Below are positions 33,959 to 40,557 of a stretch of 64,000 nt of DNA, one piece after another. The stretch is from an uncultured Bacilli bacterium. GTDB lineage: Bacteria; Bacillota_I; Bacilli_A; RF39; UBA660. Location of the stretch: positions 1 through 64,000 of the forward strand of contig CANRDB010000002.1 in assembly GCA_947629315.1 (NCBI GenBank). The letters run 5' to 3'. The position numbers and the translations under genes were made by a program. Each line of letters begins with the position of its first letter. Position 1 is the stretch's first letter. Under the pieces are notes generated by a model. That model saw only the letters and a program-made list of their open reading frames with translations. It searched no databases and was not told where the DNA came from.

Positions 33959-33984
33959 TGTTTTTGTAGAATAGAGGTTTTCAT

Positions 33985-34488
33985 ATGAAAGAGATAGGCG
34001 AAAAGTTACGAGAAGCCAGAGAGAGTATGGGAATATCGATAGAGGAAGCAGCCGAAGATTTGAAATTGAAACCTTCACAATTAGAAAACATTGAAGATGG
34101 AAATCGAGAGGCTTTTAAAGATATTTTTTATTTAAAGTATTTTATTAGAGATTATTCTAAATATTTGGGATTAGACTATGAAGAGATGGTAGAGGATTTC
34201 AATGAGTTTGTTTTTGATTATACTTCTAAGATTTCTTTAGAGGATATTAAAAAAGCAAATAAAAAACATGATAAGAAACAACCAAAAAAGATTGTATCTC
34301 CTTATACAGTAGAACAAAAAGAAAGAAATCCTTTGGTTCTTTTTTCTATCGTGGGGGCTATTATTATTATCATTTGTATTGGTATTTTCATATTTATAAA
34401 AATAGCTTCACAAGAGGATGATACAGAGGAAAGACAAGATATTAATTCTAAAAAAGAAGTATCTTATATATGGGTGATGGAATCATGA
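33985..34488 (+). CDS. RodZ-like helix-turn-helix membrane protein
   Basis: A 167-residue protein: an N-terminal HTH of the RodZ/YmfM type (GEKLREARESMGISIEEAA, then LKPSQLENIEDG), a Lys-rich linker, one membrane helix at about 117-140 and a short acidic outer tail. RodZ links the elongation machinery to the membrane. Compared with Bacillus it is short and lacks most of the outer domain. It overlaps pgsA by four bases (ATGA), the ymfM-pgsA order known in Bacillus, which supports the assignment. Confidence 0.85.
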   Translation: MKEIGEKLREARESMGISIEEAAEDLKLKPSQLENIEDGNREAFKDIFYLKYFIRDYSKYLGLDYEEMVEDFNEFVFDYTSKISLEDIKKANKKHDKKQPKKIVSPYTVEQKERNPLVLFSIVGAIIIIICIGIFIFIKIASQEDDTEERQDINSKKEVSYIWVMES

Positions 34489-35108
34489 AAAAGAGAAAAG
34501 TAAAAAAGAATACCATTTGGAATTTACCAAATAAGATTACGATGATGAGAATCTTGTTATCCTTTGTCATCGTGATTCTATTAGTATTGCCCTTTGATAT
34601 GATGGGAATTAGTGTTCCTAAACTATTTATATCTGAAAAAATTGTTGTCGATGTGAAATACTTTATAGCAGGCGTCCTTTTTATCATTGCATCTTTAACG
34701 GATTTTTTAGATGGACATATTGCTCGTAGCAGAAATTTAGTAACCGATTTTGGGAAAATGATGGATGCCATTGCGGATAAAATGTTAGTGAATTCTGTCT
34801 TAATCATTTTAGCGGCTACAGGATTTATTCATCCAATTATTCCTGTCATTATTGTGATGAGGGATAGTGTGGTCAATTCCATAAAAATGATTGCTGGAAG
34901 CAAGGGAAAAGTAGTAGCAGCCATCAAATCTGGAAAGTTGAAGACAGCTTGTTTGATGTGTGGAATTGTCCTTACCTTATTTTACAATTTACCATTTGAA
35001 TTATATAATATTCGAGTAGCAGATTTTCTTCTCTTTTTAGCGGCTATTCTATCGCTAATATCTTGTTTCCAATATTATATGATGAATAAAGATTTGTTAT
35101 TTGAATAG
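34485..35108 (+). CDS. pgsA: CDP-diacylglycerol-glycerol-3-phosphate 3-phosphatidyltransferase
   Basis: A 207-residue membrane enzyme making phosphatidylglycerol phosphate. The CDP-alcohol transferase motif DGxxAR-x8-G-x3-D-x3-D is complete (DGHIARSRN...GKMMDAIADK). There are about five membrane segments. I prefer ATG 34485 (MKKRKVKKN, with GGGTGATGG upstream) to the ATG at 34470. A 30-residue insertion between the first helix and the DG motif (LFISEKIVVDVK region) makes it slightly long. Confidence 0.95.
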   Translation: MKKRKVKKNTIWNLPNKITMMRILLSFVIVILLVLPFDMMGISVPKLFISEKIVVDVKYFIAGVLFIIASLTDFLDGHIARSRNLVTDFGKMMDAIADKMLVNSVLIILAATGFIHPIIPVIIVMRDSVVNSIKMIAGSKGKVVAAIKSGKLKTACLMCGIVLTLFYNLPFELYNIRVADFLLFLAAILSLISCFQYYMMNKDLLFE

Positions 35109-35127
35109 AGAGTTCTCTCTCTTTTTT
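35107..35127 (+). terminator. intrinsic terminator after pgsA
   Basis: AGAGAG (35107-35112) / CTCTCT (35117-35122) with a TTCT loop and six T, overlapping the stop codon. Confidence 0.75.
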
Positions 35128-35171
35128 GTTCTAAAAAAAAGAGAATCTCATAGACATTAATAGGTGATATC

Positions 35172-35702
35172 ATGCACTTATTTTCTTTTCTAAAAAGAAC
35201 TCTTTTGACAATTCTCTTGACACTAGTATTGTTAATTAGTATGAAAAAAAATGCTAATTTAAAAGATCTCATTTATCAAGAAGTATATACGAAACATTTT
35301 CCATTTTTACAAGTAGGTTCTTGGTATCAGAAGACGTTTGGAACGACTTTTCCATTTGGAAAATATCTGGAGACAAAGACAGTCTTTCACGAAAAATTAG
35401 TCTATGAAGAAAAAGAGGATTATTTAGATGGTGTAAAATTAAAAGTGGAGAATACTTATCCAGTTCCCATCTTACAAGATGGTTTAGTCATCTTTGTTGG
35501 AGAAAAAGAAGGATATGGAAAAGTAGTTATCATAGAACAGTTAGATGGGGTAGATTGTTGGTATGGAAATTTAACGAATGTCAATGTCAAGTTGTATGAT
35601 TATGTGGAAACGGGAAATCTACTAGGAATGTCTGAAAATTATTTATATTTAGTTTATAAAAAAGAGGGGGAGGCTATTTCGTATGAGGACTATTTACTCT
35701 AA
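35172..35702 (+). CDS. spoIVFA: stage IV sporulation protein FA (inhibitor of SpoIVFB)
   Basis: A 176-residue protein with one N-terminal membrane helix (about 8-24) and a C-terminal LytM/M23-like fold (about 95-165: GLVIFVGEKEGYGKVVIIE, CWYGNL, LGMSENYLYL). The zinc-binding histidines of active M23 peptidases are missing, as is usual in SpoIVFA. It should hold the pro-sigma-K protease SpoIVFB inactive in the outer forespore membrane until a signal arrives. Ribosome site AGGTGAT. It overlaps spoIVFB by 20 bases, so the two are coupled. Confidence 0.88.
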   Translation: MHLFSFLKRTLLTILLTLVLLISMKKNANLKDLIYQEVYTKHFPFLQVGSWYQKTFGTTFPFGKYLETKTVFHEKLVYEEKEDYLDGVKLKVENTYPVPILQDGLVIFVGEKEGYGKVVIIEQLDGVDCWYGNLTNVNVKLYDYVETGNLLGMSENYLYLVYKKEGEAISYEDYLL

Positions 35703-36408
35703 GATAGTCATTCATCCTCTTTTTTATTTGTTTGCTTTTCTCGCTGTTTTGACAGCCCATTTTCAAACTTTACTAGAATTTATGCTAGTGATTTTCGTAC
35801 ATGAGTGTGGACATATTTTGATGGCTGTTTTCTTACACTGGAACATCAAAAAAATTTTGATTTTACCGTTTGGCGGTATGGTGGAATTTCAAGAGCAATT
35901 GAATCGACCCATTCATGAAGAATTTTTGATTGTTCTAGCAGGTCCTTTCTTTCAAATTCTTCTTTATCAAATATATCCCACTCCTTTTCATTATCCTCTT
36001 TTATTTTTCAATCTGCTCCCCATCTATCCGTTGGATGGCTCGAAAATTCTCTTTTTATGTTGGAATATCATAGGGACTTATTATCGCAGTTACTATGTTT
36101 TATTTTGGATATCAAACCTTGTTATTGGAATAGTATTTCTTTTTTGCCCCCTCTTTTTTAAACTGTTAGTGGGGTATTTATGGTTTTTAAACATCAAGCT
36201 GTATCGGAATATCTCGAGTCTTTTTTTAAGGTTCTTATTTGAGAGATATCAGAGTACTTTTCCCTATTATAGAATCCAGACACTGATGGGAAAACAAGTA
36301 AAAAAGATGAAGAGGAGTGTCTACCATTTCTTTTTTTATCAACATACTTACCACTCAGAGCAGGAAAGACTAAGAGAGTATTTTCAAAGAGGAACGGTCA
36401 AAAAATAG
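35683..36408 (+). CDS. spoIVFB: stage IV sporulation protein FB (pro-sigma-K intramembrane protease)
   Basis: A 241-residue polytopic site-2 metalloprotease of family M50. The HExxH zinc motif is H40-E41-C42-G43-H44 and the third ligand lies in NLLPIYPLDG (D118). About five to six membrane segments precede a basic cytoplasmic tail (from about 190), shorter than the Bacillus CBS domain. It releases sigma-K in the mother cell. The start ATG 35683 follows AGAGGGGGAGG. The order spoIVFA-spoIVFB then L21-Prp-L27 is that of Bacillus. Confidence 0.92.
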   Translation: MRTIYSKIVIHPLFYLFAFLAVLTAHFQTLLEFMLVIFVHECGHILMAVFLHWNIKKILILPFGGMVEFQEQLNRPIHEEFLIVLAGPFFQILLYQIYPTPFHYPLLFFNLLPIYPLDGSKILFLCWNIIGTYYRSYYVLFWISNLVIGIVFLFCPLFFKLLVGYLWFLNIKLYRNISSLFLRFLFERYQSTFPYYRIQTLMGKQVKKMKRSVYHFFFYQHTYHSEQERLREYFQRGTVKK

Positions 36409-36412
36409 CTAG

Positions 36413-36480
36413 TACTTATCTTTTTGTTGGAATAAAACTGCATAGTAAGTGTGAAAAGATAAGTATTTTCTTATTTTTTC
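36413..36480 (+). terminator. long inverted repeat after spoIVFB, probable terminator
   Basis: A 12-base perfect stem TACTTATCTTTT (36413-36424) / AAAAGATAAGTA (36454-36465) encloses a 29-base loop and is followed by a T-rich tract. The loop is longer than normal for a terminator. Confidence 0.55.
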
Positions 36481-36503
36481 ATGGATAGAGAGGTTTTTTA
36501 TGT

Positions 36504-36509
36504 TATAAT
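36504..36509 (+). promoter_or_regulatory. -10 element of the sigma-like gene
   Basis: TATAAT at 36504-36509, 20 bases before the ATG at 36529. No convincing -35. Confidence 0.5.
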
Positions 36510-36528
36510 AAAATAGGAGTTGGGGTCA

Positions 36529-37521
36529 ATGGAGACACTAAAATATAAGGATTTATTGCAACGATATGTTCAAAAACAGTTACAAACGAAAAATGAACTT
36601 TCGTTTTTAGAAGAACAAGATCTTCTAGAGATGGGATTCTCTAGATTTTTGATTAATCGTTGGAAGCAACAATACCATAAGGTAGGAATTGAGATTCTCC
36701 CTTGTCCAAAAGACGAATTGAGGAGACGCAATCAAAAAGAGTCAGAGGCCAATCAGAAGTTTAAAGAGTATTATGATTATCCTACGAAAGAATTGCGGGA
36801 TAACTTGATTGTGGACCTATTATGGTTAGCAGATGAGATGACCCAAAAATTTGCGAAATTGTCAGGATTAGAAACATCTGATTTGGTGAGCTATGCCTAT
36901 GAGGGATTATTAAAAGCGATGAAGACCTCCCAAAAGTATGGTTTTTGTGCGATTGCTAGAGAAGAAATTCAAAAACTATTATTAGAAGGAATTGCGATAG
37001 AAAAGGGGATTCCTATTGAATGGGAAGTCAATATGGAAGATGCAAAGTTTTATCTTCATGATGAATTAGAGAATTTGTCAGAAGAGGAAGTGACGGAAGC
37101 TTGTATTGCTTTTCTAGAGCGACAAGGAAGAGTAGATGCGAAAGAAAAAGGAAAATACCGTTCTGCTTTTTTACACCATCATAGTCTTCAAAGCCATAAA
37201 GAAGATTTGCCCTCTCATCAGTCAGTGGAAGAGGAAGTTATCGGTCATACGGTAAATGAAAACTTAAAAAAAACAATCAGTGAACTTCCTAAGAATTACC
37301 AAAAGGTTATGGAAGGACTCTATGAGCGAGAGGATTCAGCAAGTCAAATAGCGCGAGATTTAAATTGGAGTAAATGGAAAGTTCGTGATGTCAATCTCCT
37401 TTGTCTTCGAAAATTGCGCCGTGCGGTCATTACGCAACCACTCAGTTATGAGATGACAAAGGGGTATTTACAATATCGAGATAGTCAGGATGATATTTAC
37501 ATGACTACAAAAGCAAAATAA
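36529..37521 (+). CDS. divergent sigma-70-family-like protein
   Basis: A 330-residue cytoplasmic protein. Residues about 90-130 (LLWLADEMTQKFAKLSGL, then DLVSYAYEGLLKAM) look like sigma region 2, and about 245-295 (TISELPKNYQKVMEGL, SASQIARDLNWSKWKV) look like the region 4 helix-turn-helix. The middle, where region 2.4 and region 3 would be, is not recognisable and is rich in Glu and His. An N-terminal 85-residue extension is unknown. It could be a specialised sigma factor or a DNA-binding derivative. It is inserted between spoIVFB and rplU, which are adjacent in Bacillus. Start ATG 36529 with AGGAG at a good distance. Confidence 0.65.
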   Translation: METLKYKDLLQRYVQKQLQTKNELSFLEEQDLLEMGFSRFLINRWKQQYHKVGIEILPCPKDELRRRNQKESEANQKFKEYYDYPTKELRDNLIVDLLWLADEMTQKFAKLSGLETSDLVSYAYEGLLKAMKTSQKYGFCAIAREEIQKLLLEGIAIEKGIPIEWEVNMEDAKFYLHDELENLSEEEVTEACIAFLERQGRVDAKEKGKYRSAFLHHHSLQSHKEDLPSHQSVEEEVIGHTVNENLKKTISELPKNYQKVMEGLYEREDSASQIARDLNWSKWKVRDVNLLCLRKLRRAVITQPLSYEMTKGYLQYRDSQDDIYMTTKAK

Positions 37522-37533
37522 ATAGCCATTTAG

Positions 37534-37562
37534 TTGACAAATAAAGGGTTATGTGCTAAAAT
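37534..37562 (+). promoter_or_regulatory. sigma-A promoter of the L21-Prp-L27 operon
   Basis: Perfect TTGACA (37534-37539), a 17-base spacer, and TAAAAT (37557-37562) with a TGC extension. Confidence 0.9.
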
Positions 37563-37565
37563 TTA

Positions 37566-37650
37566 ATACTGTGTAGAGCCTCATTCTACAACCGCACGGA
37601 TAGGTAGATTATGAGAAGAACCTTCATGGCGAGTCTGAGATTTATAAAGG
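37566..37650 (+). promoter_or_regulatory. 5' leader of rplU, probable L21 autoregulatory leader
   Basis: About 90 untranslated bases between the promoter and rplU, containing the hairpin TGTAGA (37572-37577) / TCTACA (37585-37590) and a second GC-richer region (CCGCACGG, GAACCTTCATGGCGAG). L21 operons of Firmicutes carry a structured leader at this place through which L21 represses itself. I infer that role from position and structure. Confidence 0.6.
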
Positions 37651-37658
37651 AGGAAAAT

Positions 37659-37961
37659 ATGAAAGCAGTTATTGAGACTGGTGGAAAACAATATTATGTT
37701 GAAGAAGGAACTGTTCTTTACGTTGAAAAACTAGATGTTGAAGCAGGAAAAACGGTTACTTTTGATAAGGTTTTAATGGTCGATGATAAAGTTGGACAAC
37801 CATATGTATCAGGAGCAACTGTTACTGGCGAAGTTTTAAAACATGGTAAGACTAAGAAAGTTATTGTATACAAATATGTTCAGAAGAATAATTACCATAG
37901 AACACAAGGACATCGTCAACCATACACCAAAGTAGAGATTAAAAGTATTAAAGTAAAATAG
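37659..37961 (+). CDS. rplU: 50S ribosomal protein L21
   Basis: A 100-residue ribosomal protein, normal length. It begins [17 protein letters not shown], has [17 protein letters not shown] in the middle and ends with YTKVEIKSI; all are L21 hallmarks. The strong ribosome site AAAGGAGG sets the start at 37659; an in-frame ATG at 37611 lies in the leader and is not used. First gene of the operon rplU-prp-rpmA. Confidence 0.98.
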   Translation: MKAVIETGGKQYYVEEGTVLYVEKLDVEAGKTVTFDKVLMVDDKVGQPYVSGATVTGEVLKHGKTKKVIVYKYVQKNNYHRTQGHRQPYTKVEIKSIKVK

Positions 37962-37962
37962 T

Positions 37963-38268
37963 ATGATTCATATTACTATAAAGAAAAAAGATAATAAGTA
38001 CCATTATATCAAGGTAGAAGGACATGCAGAATATGCTGAACCAGGGTTTGATATTGTCTGTGCTTCTGTATCTTGTATCTGTATTACAACCATAAATGCT
38101 TTAATAAGTATTGATGAGGGATGCGTTGTATATACGGAAGATGATGGTTATCTCGAGATAGGAATCATGAAACATGATCCTGTCATCGATAAATTAGTAG
38201 TCAACATGCTAGATTTGTTAGAAAGTTTGGCTAAGGATTATCAAGAATATATAAAAATTTCAAGATAG
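37963..38268 (+). CDS. prp: ribosomal-processing cysteine protease Prp
   Basis: A 101-residue protease that removes the N-terminal extension of L27. The catalytic pair is H21 (GHAEYAEPG) and C33 (DIVCASVS). It starts one base after the rplU stop and its stop overlaps the ribosome site of rpmA. The presence of a cleavable L27 extension downstream ([10 protein letters not shown]) fits the known Prp system of Firmicutes. Confidence 0.95.
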   Translation: MIHITIKKKDNKYHYIKVEGHAEYAEPGFDIVCASVSCICITTINALISIDEGCVVYTEDDGYLEIGIMKHDPVIDKLVVNMLDLLESLAKDYQEYIKISR

Positions 38269-38282
38269 GAGGTGCTCATCAC

Positions 38283-38570
38283 ATGAAATTGATGACATTA
38301 AATATCCAATTATTCGCTCATAAAAAAGGTCAAGGTTCCACAAAGAATGGACGTGACTCTATCTCTAAGAGATTGGGTGCTAAAGCAGCTGATGGAGAAT
38401 ATGTATCTGGTGGGTCTATTCTTTATCGTCAAAGAGGAACAAAAATTTATCCAGGAACTAACGTAGGTATTGGAAAAGATGATACGGTTTATGCAAAAGT
38501 TAGTGGATATGTAAAATTTGAACGAGTTGGAAAAGAGAAAAAACAAGTAAGTGTTTACCCAGAAATGTAA
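38283..38570 (+). CDS. rpmA: 50S ribosomal protein L27 with Prp-cleaved N-terminus
   Basis: A 95-residue precursor. The first residues [11 protein letters not shown] precede [15 protein letters not shown], the normal mature start, so Prp should cut after Phe11. The rest is typical ([25 protein letters not shown]). AGGAGG at 38267-38272 supports ATG 38283; an in-frame ATG at 38292 would shorten the extension by three residues. L27 lies at the peptidyl-transferase centre. Confidence 0.97.
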   Translation: MKLMTLNIQLFAHKKGQGSTKNGRDSISKRLGAKAADGEYVSGGSILYRQRGTKIYPGTNVGIGKDDTVYAKVSGYVKFERVGKEKKQVSVYPEM

Positions 38571-38593
38571 AATAGGCAATGCCTATTTTTTTT
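38570..38593 (+). terminator. intrinsic terminator after rpmA
   Basis: AAATAGGC (38570-38577) / GCCTATTT (38581-38588) followed by a T-run. Confidence 0.88.
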
Positions 38594-38605
38594 GAAATGA
38601 ATGAC

Positions 38606-38635
38606 TTGACTTCTTTATTGAAAATAATATATAAT
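38606..38635 (+). promoter_or_regulatory. promoter of the hypothetical gene and mutM
   Basis: TTGACT (38606-38611), an 18-base spacer, and TATAAT (38630-38635). Confidence 0.82.
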
Positions 38636-38660
38636 GTAATAATTTGTAAGGAGTGGTTAG

Positions 38661-39314
38661 ATGAAAAGAGTAGATATTAAGGAACAAGAACTAGATTTTC
38701 GTTGTATGGAGTCTTTAGCGATGGTATATCATTTTCAAAACTATAAGTTACGAATTTATCCTTCGAGTCAGAATTTTATCTCTGAACAGACTTGCTTTGC
38801 TCTTTCTAAAATTCATACGCAAGTATTGGTACTTCCACAACCTGCTTATCAAAATGGAAAATATATTGGTTGTGTTACTCCATGGGAGGAGGGGGATTGG
38901 ACTCTCTTATTTGGACTTCCTGCGAAACATTTCCGTGCTAATATTCATGCGATGAGAAAAGAAGTAGAAACTCTTTCTCGAAAACGATATCGTCTTTGTC
39001 AAATGCCAATTCAAGCCACTTATATGAAAGATGGACAATTGCATTATGATGGTACTTATTATATAGAAAAAACTCATCAACCACTTACGACGATTATCCG
39101 AGAGAACCGAGAAGTACTAGGGTACTACTTAAAAGAATTGATTTATATGGGTATGAGCCGTTATGATGTCGATTATGATGCAATCGTTTGTTATTTACAT
39201 CAAGTGTATGAAGAGGATGAGACATTTGCTCGTCTATTAGAACATGTCTTCAAGCAACCAGTTTCCGCTAGTGCTGCTATTAAAAACGATATGAAAAGAA
39301 AGGTCAAGAAGTAA
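38661..39314 (+). CDS. hypothetical protein upstream of mutM
   Basis: A 217-residue soluble, basic protein that I do not recognise. It has scattered Tyr/His/Cys, no signal peptide and no membrane helix. A compact N-terminal half is followed by a helical C-terminus ending in a Lys-rich tail (NDMKRKVKK). The segment LPQPAYQNGKYIGCVTPW and the following strand pattern weakly recall a kinase-like N-lobe, but no catalytic motif is present. It starts after AAGGAGTGG and ends one base before mutM, so both are probably co-transcribed; a link to DNA repair is only suggested by position. Confidence 0.75.
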   Translation: MKRVDIKEQELDFRCMESLAMVYHFQNYKLRIYPSSQNFISEQTCFALSKIHTQVLVLPQPAYQNGKYIGCVTPWEEGDWTLLFGLPAKHFRANIHAMRKEVETLSRKRYRLCQMPIQATYMKDGQLHYDGTYYIEKTHQPLTTIIRENREVLGYYLKELIYMGMSRYDVDYDAIVCYLHQVYEEDETFARLLEHVFKQPVSASAAIKNDMKRKVKK

Positions 39315-39315
39315 C

Positions 39316-40131
39316 ATGCCAGAATTACCAGAAGTAGAAACGGTTCGTAGAACATTAGAACAATATATCCAAGGCAGAACCATTCAAAAAGTTTCTGTCT
39401 ATTATGAGAAAATTTTAGCCAATCAAACCCCAAAAGAGTTTGCAGAGAAAATTGCCCAACAGACCATTGAACATATGAATCGAAAGGGGAAATGGCTCAT
39501 TTTTGAATTAACGGATTATGATTTAGTGAGTCATTTACGTATGGAGGGAAAGTATTTTCTAAAGACCCCAGAGGAAGAACGCAGTCGACATGAACATGTC
39601 GTGTTTACTTTGGATGATGGAAGAGAATTGCGTTATCATGATACGAGAAAATTTGGACGGATGTATTTATTTCCAAAAGGAAAAAGTTTTCAAGAGCAGC
39701 CATTATCTGAAGTAGGACCAGAACCATGGCAAGCAACCGTAGAATATCTAAAGGAGAAGTTGAAAAGTAGAAAGATTCCTATTAAGACGGTATTGTTAGA
39801 TCAAAGTGTGTTATCTGGTATTGGCAATATCTATGCGGATGAAATCTTATTTCAAGCAAAAATTCATCCTCTTTCGTTAGCGTCTCAATTAACGAAAAAA
39901 GATTGTCAAAAGATTCTAACTTCCAGTCAGCAAATATTAGAAGAAGCCATTAGCATGGGAGGAACTACCATTCGGAGTTATGAGTCAGAAAAGGGAGTAC
40001 ATGGTAGATTTCAACAAAATTTATTAGTCCACAATCAAGAAAACTGTACAATCTGTAAACATTCGATTGAACGGATTTTTATCGCTGGAAGAAGTACCTA
40101 TTTTTGTAAAAAATGTCAAAAAATGAAGTAG
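39316..40131 (+). CDS. mutM: formamidopyrimidine-DNA glycosylase MutM
   Basis: A 271-residue repair enzyme removing oxidised purines. The N-terminal PELPEVETVRRTLE supplies the catalytic Pro and Glu after Met removal; NRKGKWLIFEL carries the conserved Lys. LLDQSVLSGIGNIYADE is the helix-two-turn-helix, and the C-terminal zinc finger has CTICKHS and CKKCQ. Normal length. It shares a promoter with the hypothetical gene upstream and is followed by a terminator. Confidence 0.97.
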   Translation: MPELPEVETVRRTLEQYIQGRTIQKVSVYYEKILANQTPKEFAEKIAQQTIEHMNRKGKWLIFELTDYDLVSHLRMEGKYFLKTPEEERSRHEHVVFTLDDGRELRYHDTRKFGRMYLFPKGKSFQEQPLSEVGPEPWQATVEYLKEKLKSRKIPIKTVLLDQSVLSGIGNIYADEILFQAKIHPLSLASQLTKKDCQKILTSSQQILEEAISMGGTTIRSYESEKGVHGRFQQNLLVHNQENCTICKHSIERIFIAGRSTYFCKKCQKMK

Positions 40132-40140
40132 GCCAAAAAT

Positions 40141-40179
40141 GGAGAAAAAAGAAGTTCTCTTTTTTTTTCTTTTTTTTAT
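40141..40179 (+). terminator. intrinsic terminator after mutM
   Basis: GAGAA (40142-40146) / TTCTC (40155-40159) stem followed by a very long T-rich tract. Confidence 0.65.
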
Positions 40180-40500
40180 GAAAGCGAACATTGGTTTACC
40201 GTTGTTTTTCAACAAAAGCGGAAAAACTAAAAAATAAAAAAATGAGAAAAATGAAAAAGCAAAAAATAGGAAAAACGAAAAAAAGAGAAAAAAATAAAAA
40301 GTGTAAAGATGACAAGTAATCTGTAAATATCGTTTAAAATAAAGAGAATAGTCTGCTTAAAGTGTCTTTAATACACTATCACGAAAAAATCAAAAAAATT
40401 AAAAATTCAAAAATGTAAATTTTTTGAAAACGAATTTTTTATAAATAAAAGGCAAAAGGGAATATATTGCAAAAACCACTCAAAAAGTGATGAAAAAGTA
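40180..40500. other. A-rich intergenic stretch, no gene seen
   Basis: Between the mutM terminator and the nrdD promoter. From about 40208 to 40310 the plus strand is almost entirely A and G in runs of A broken by single G, C or T. I see short inverted repeats (AGTGT/ACACT at about 40358-40375) but no open frame with a ribosome site, no tRNA and no recognised riboswitch. The piece AATATATTG near 40461 is loosely NrdR-box-like, without a clear partner box. Confidence 0.6.
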
Positions 40501-40530
40501 TTGATTTCTACAAAAAAAGAAGAGTATAAT
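40501..40530 (+). promoter_or_regulatory. promoter of the nrdD operon
   Basis: TTGATT (40501-40506), an 18-base spacer, and TATAAT (40525-40530). The ribosome site AGGAGGA and the ATG at 40558 follow. Confidence 0.8.
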
Positions 40531-40557
40531 CAAGTTAGAAAGTAGGAGGAAATCAAG

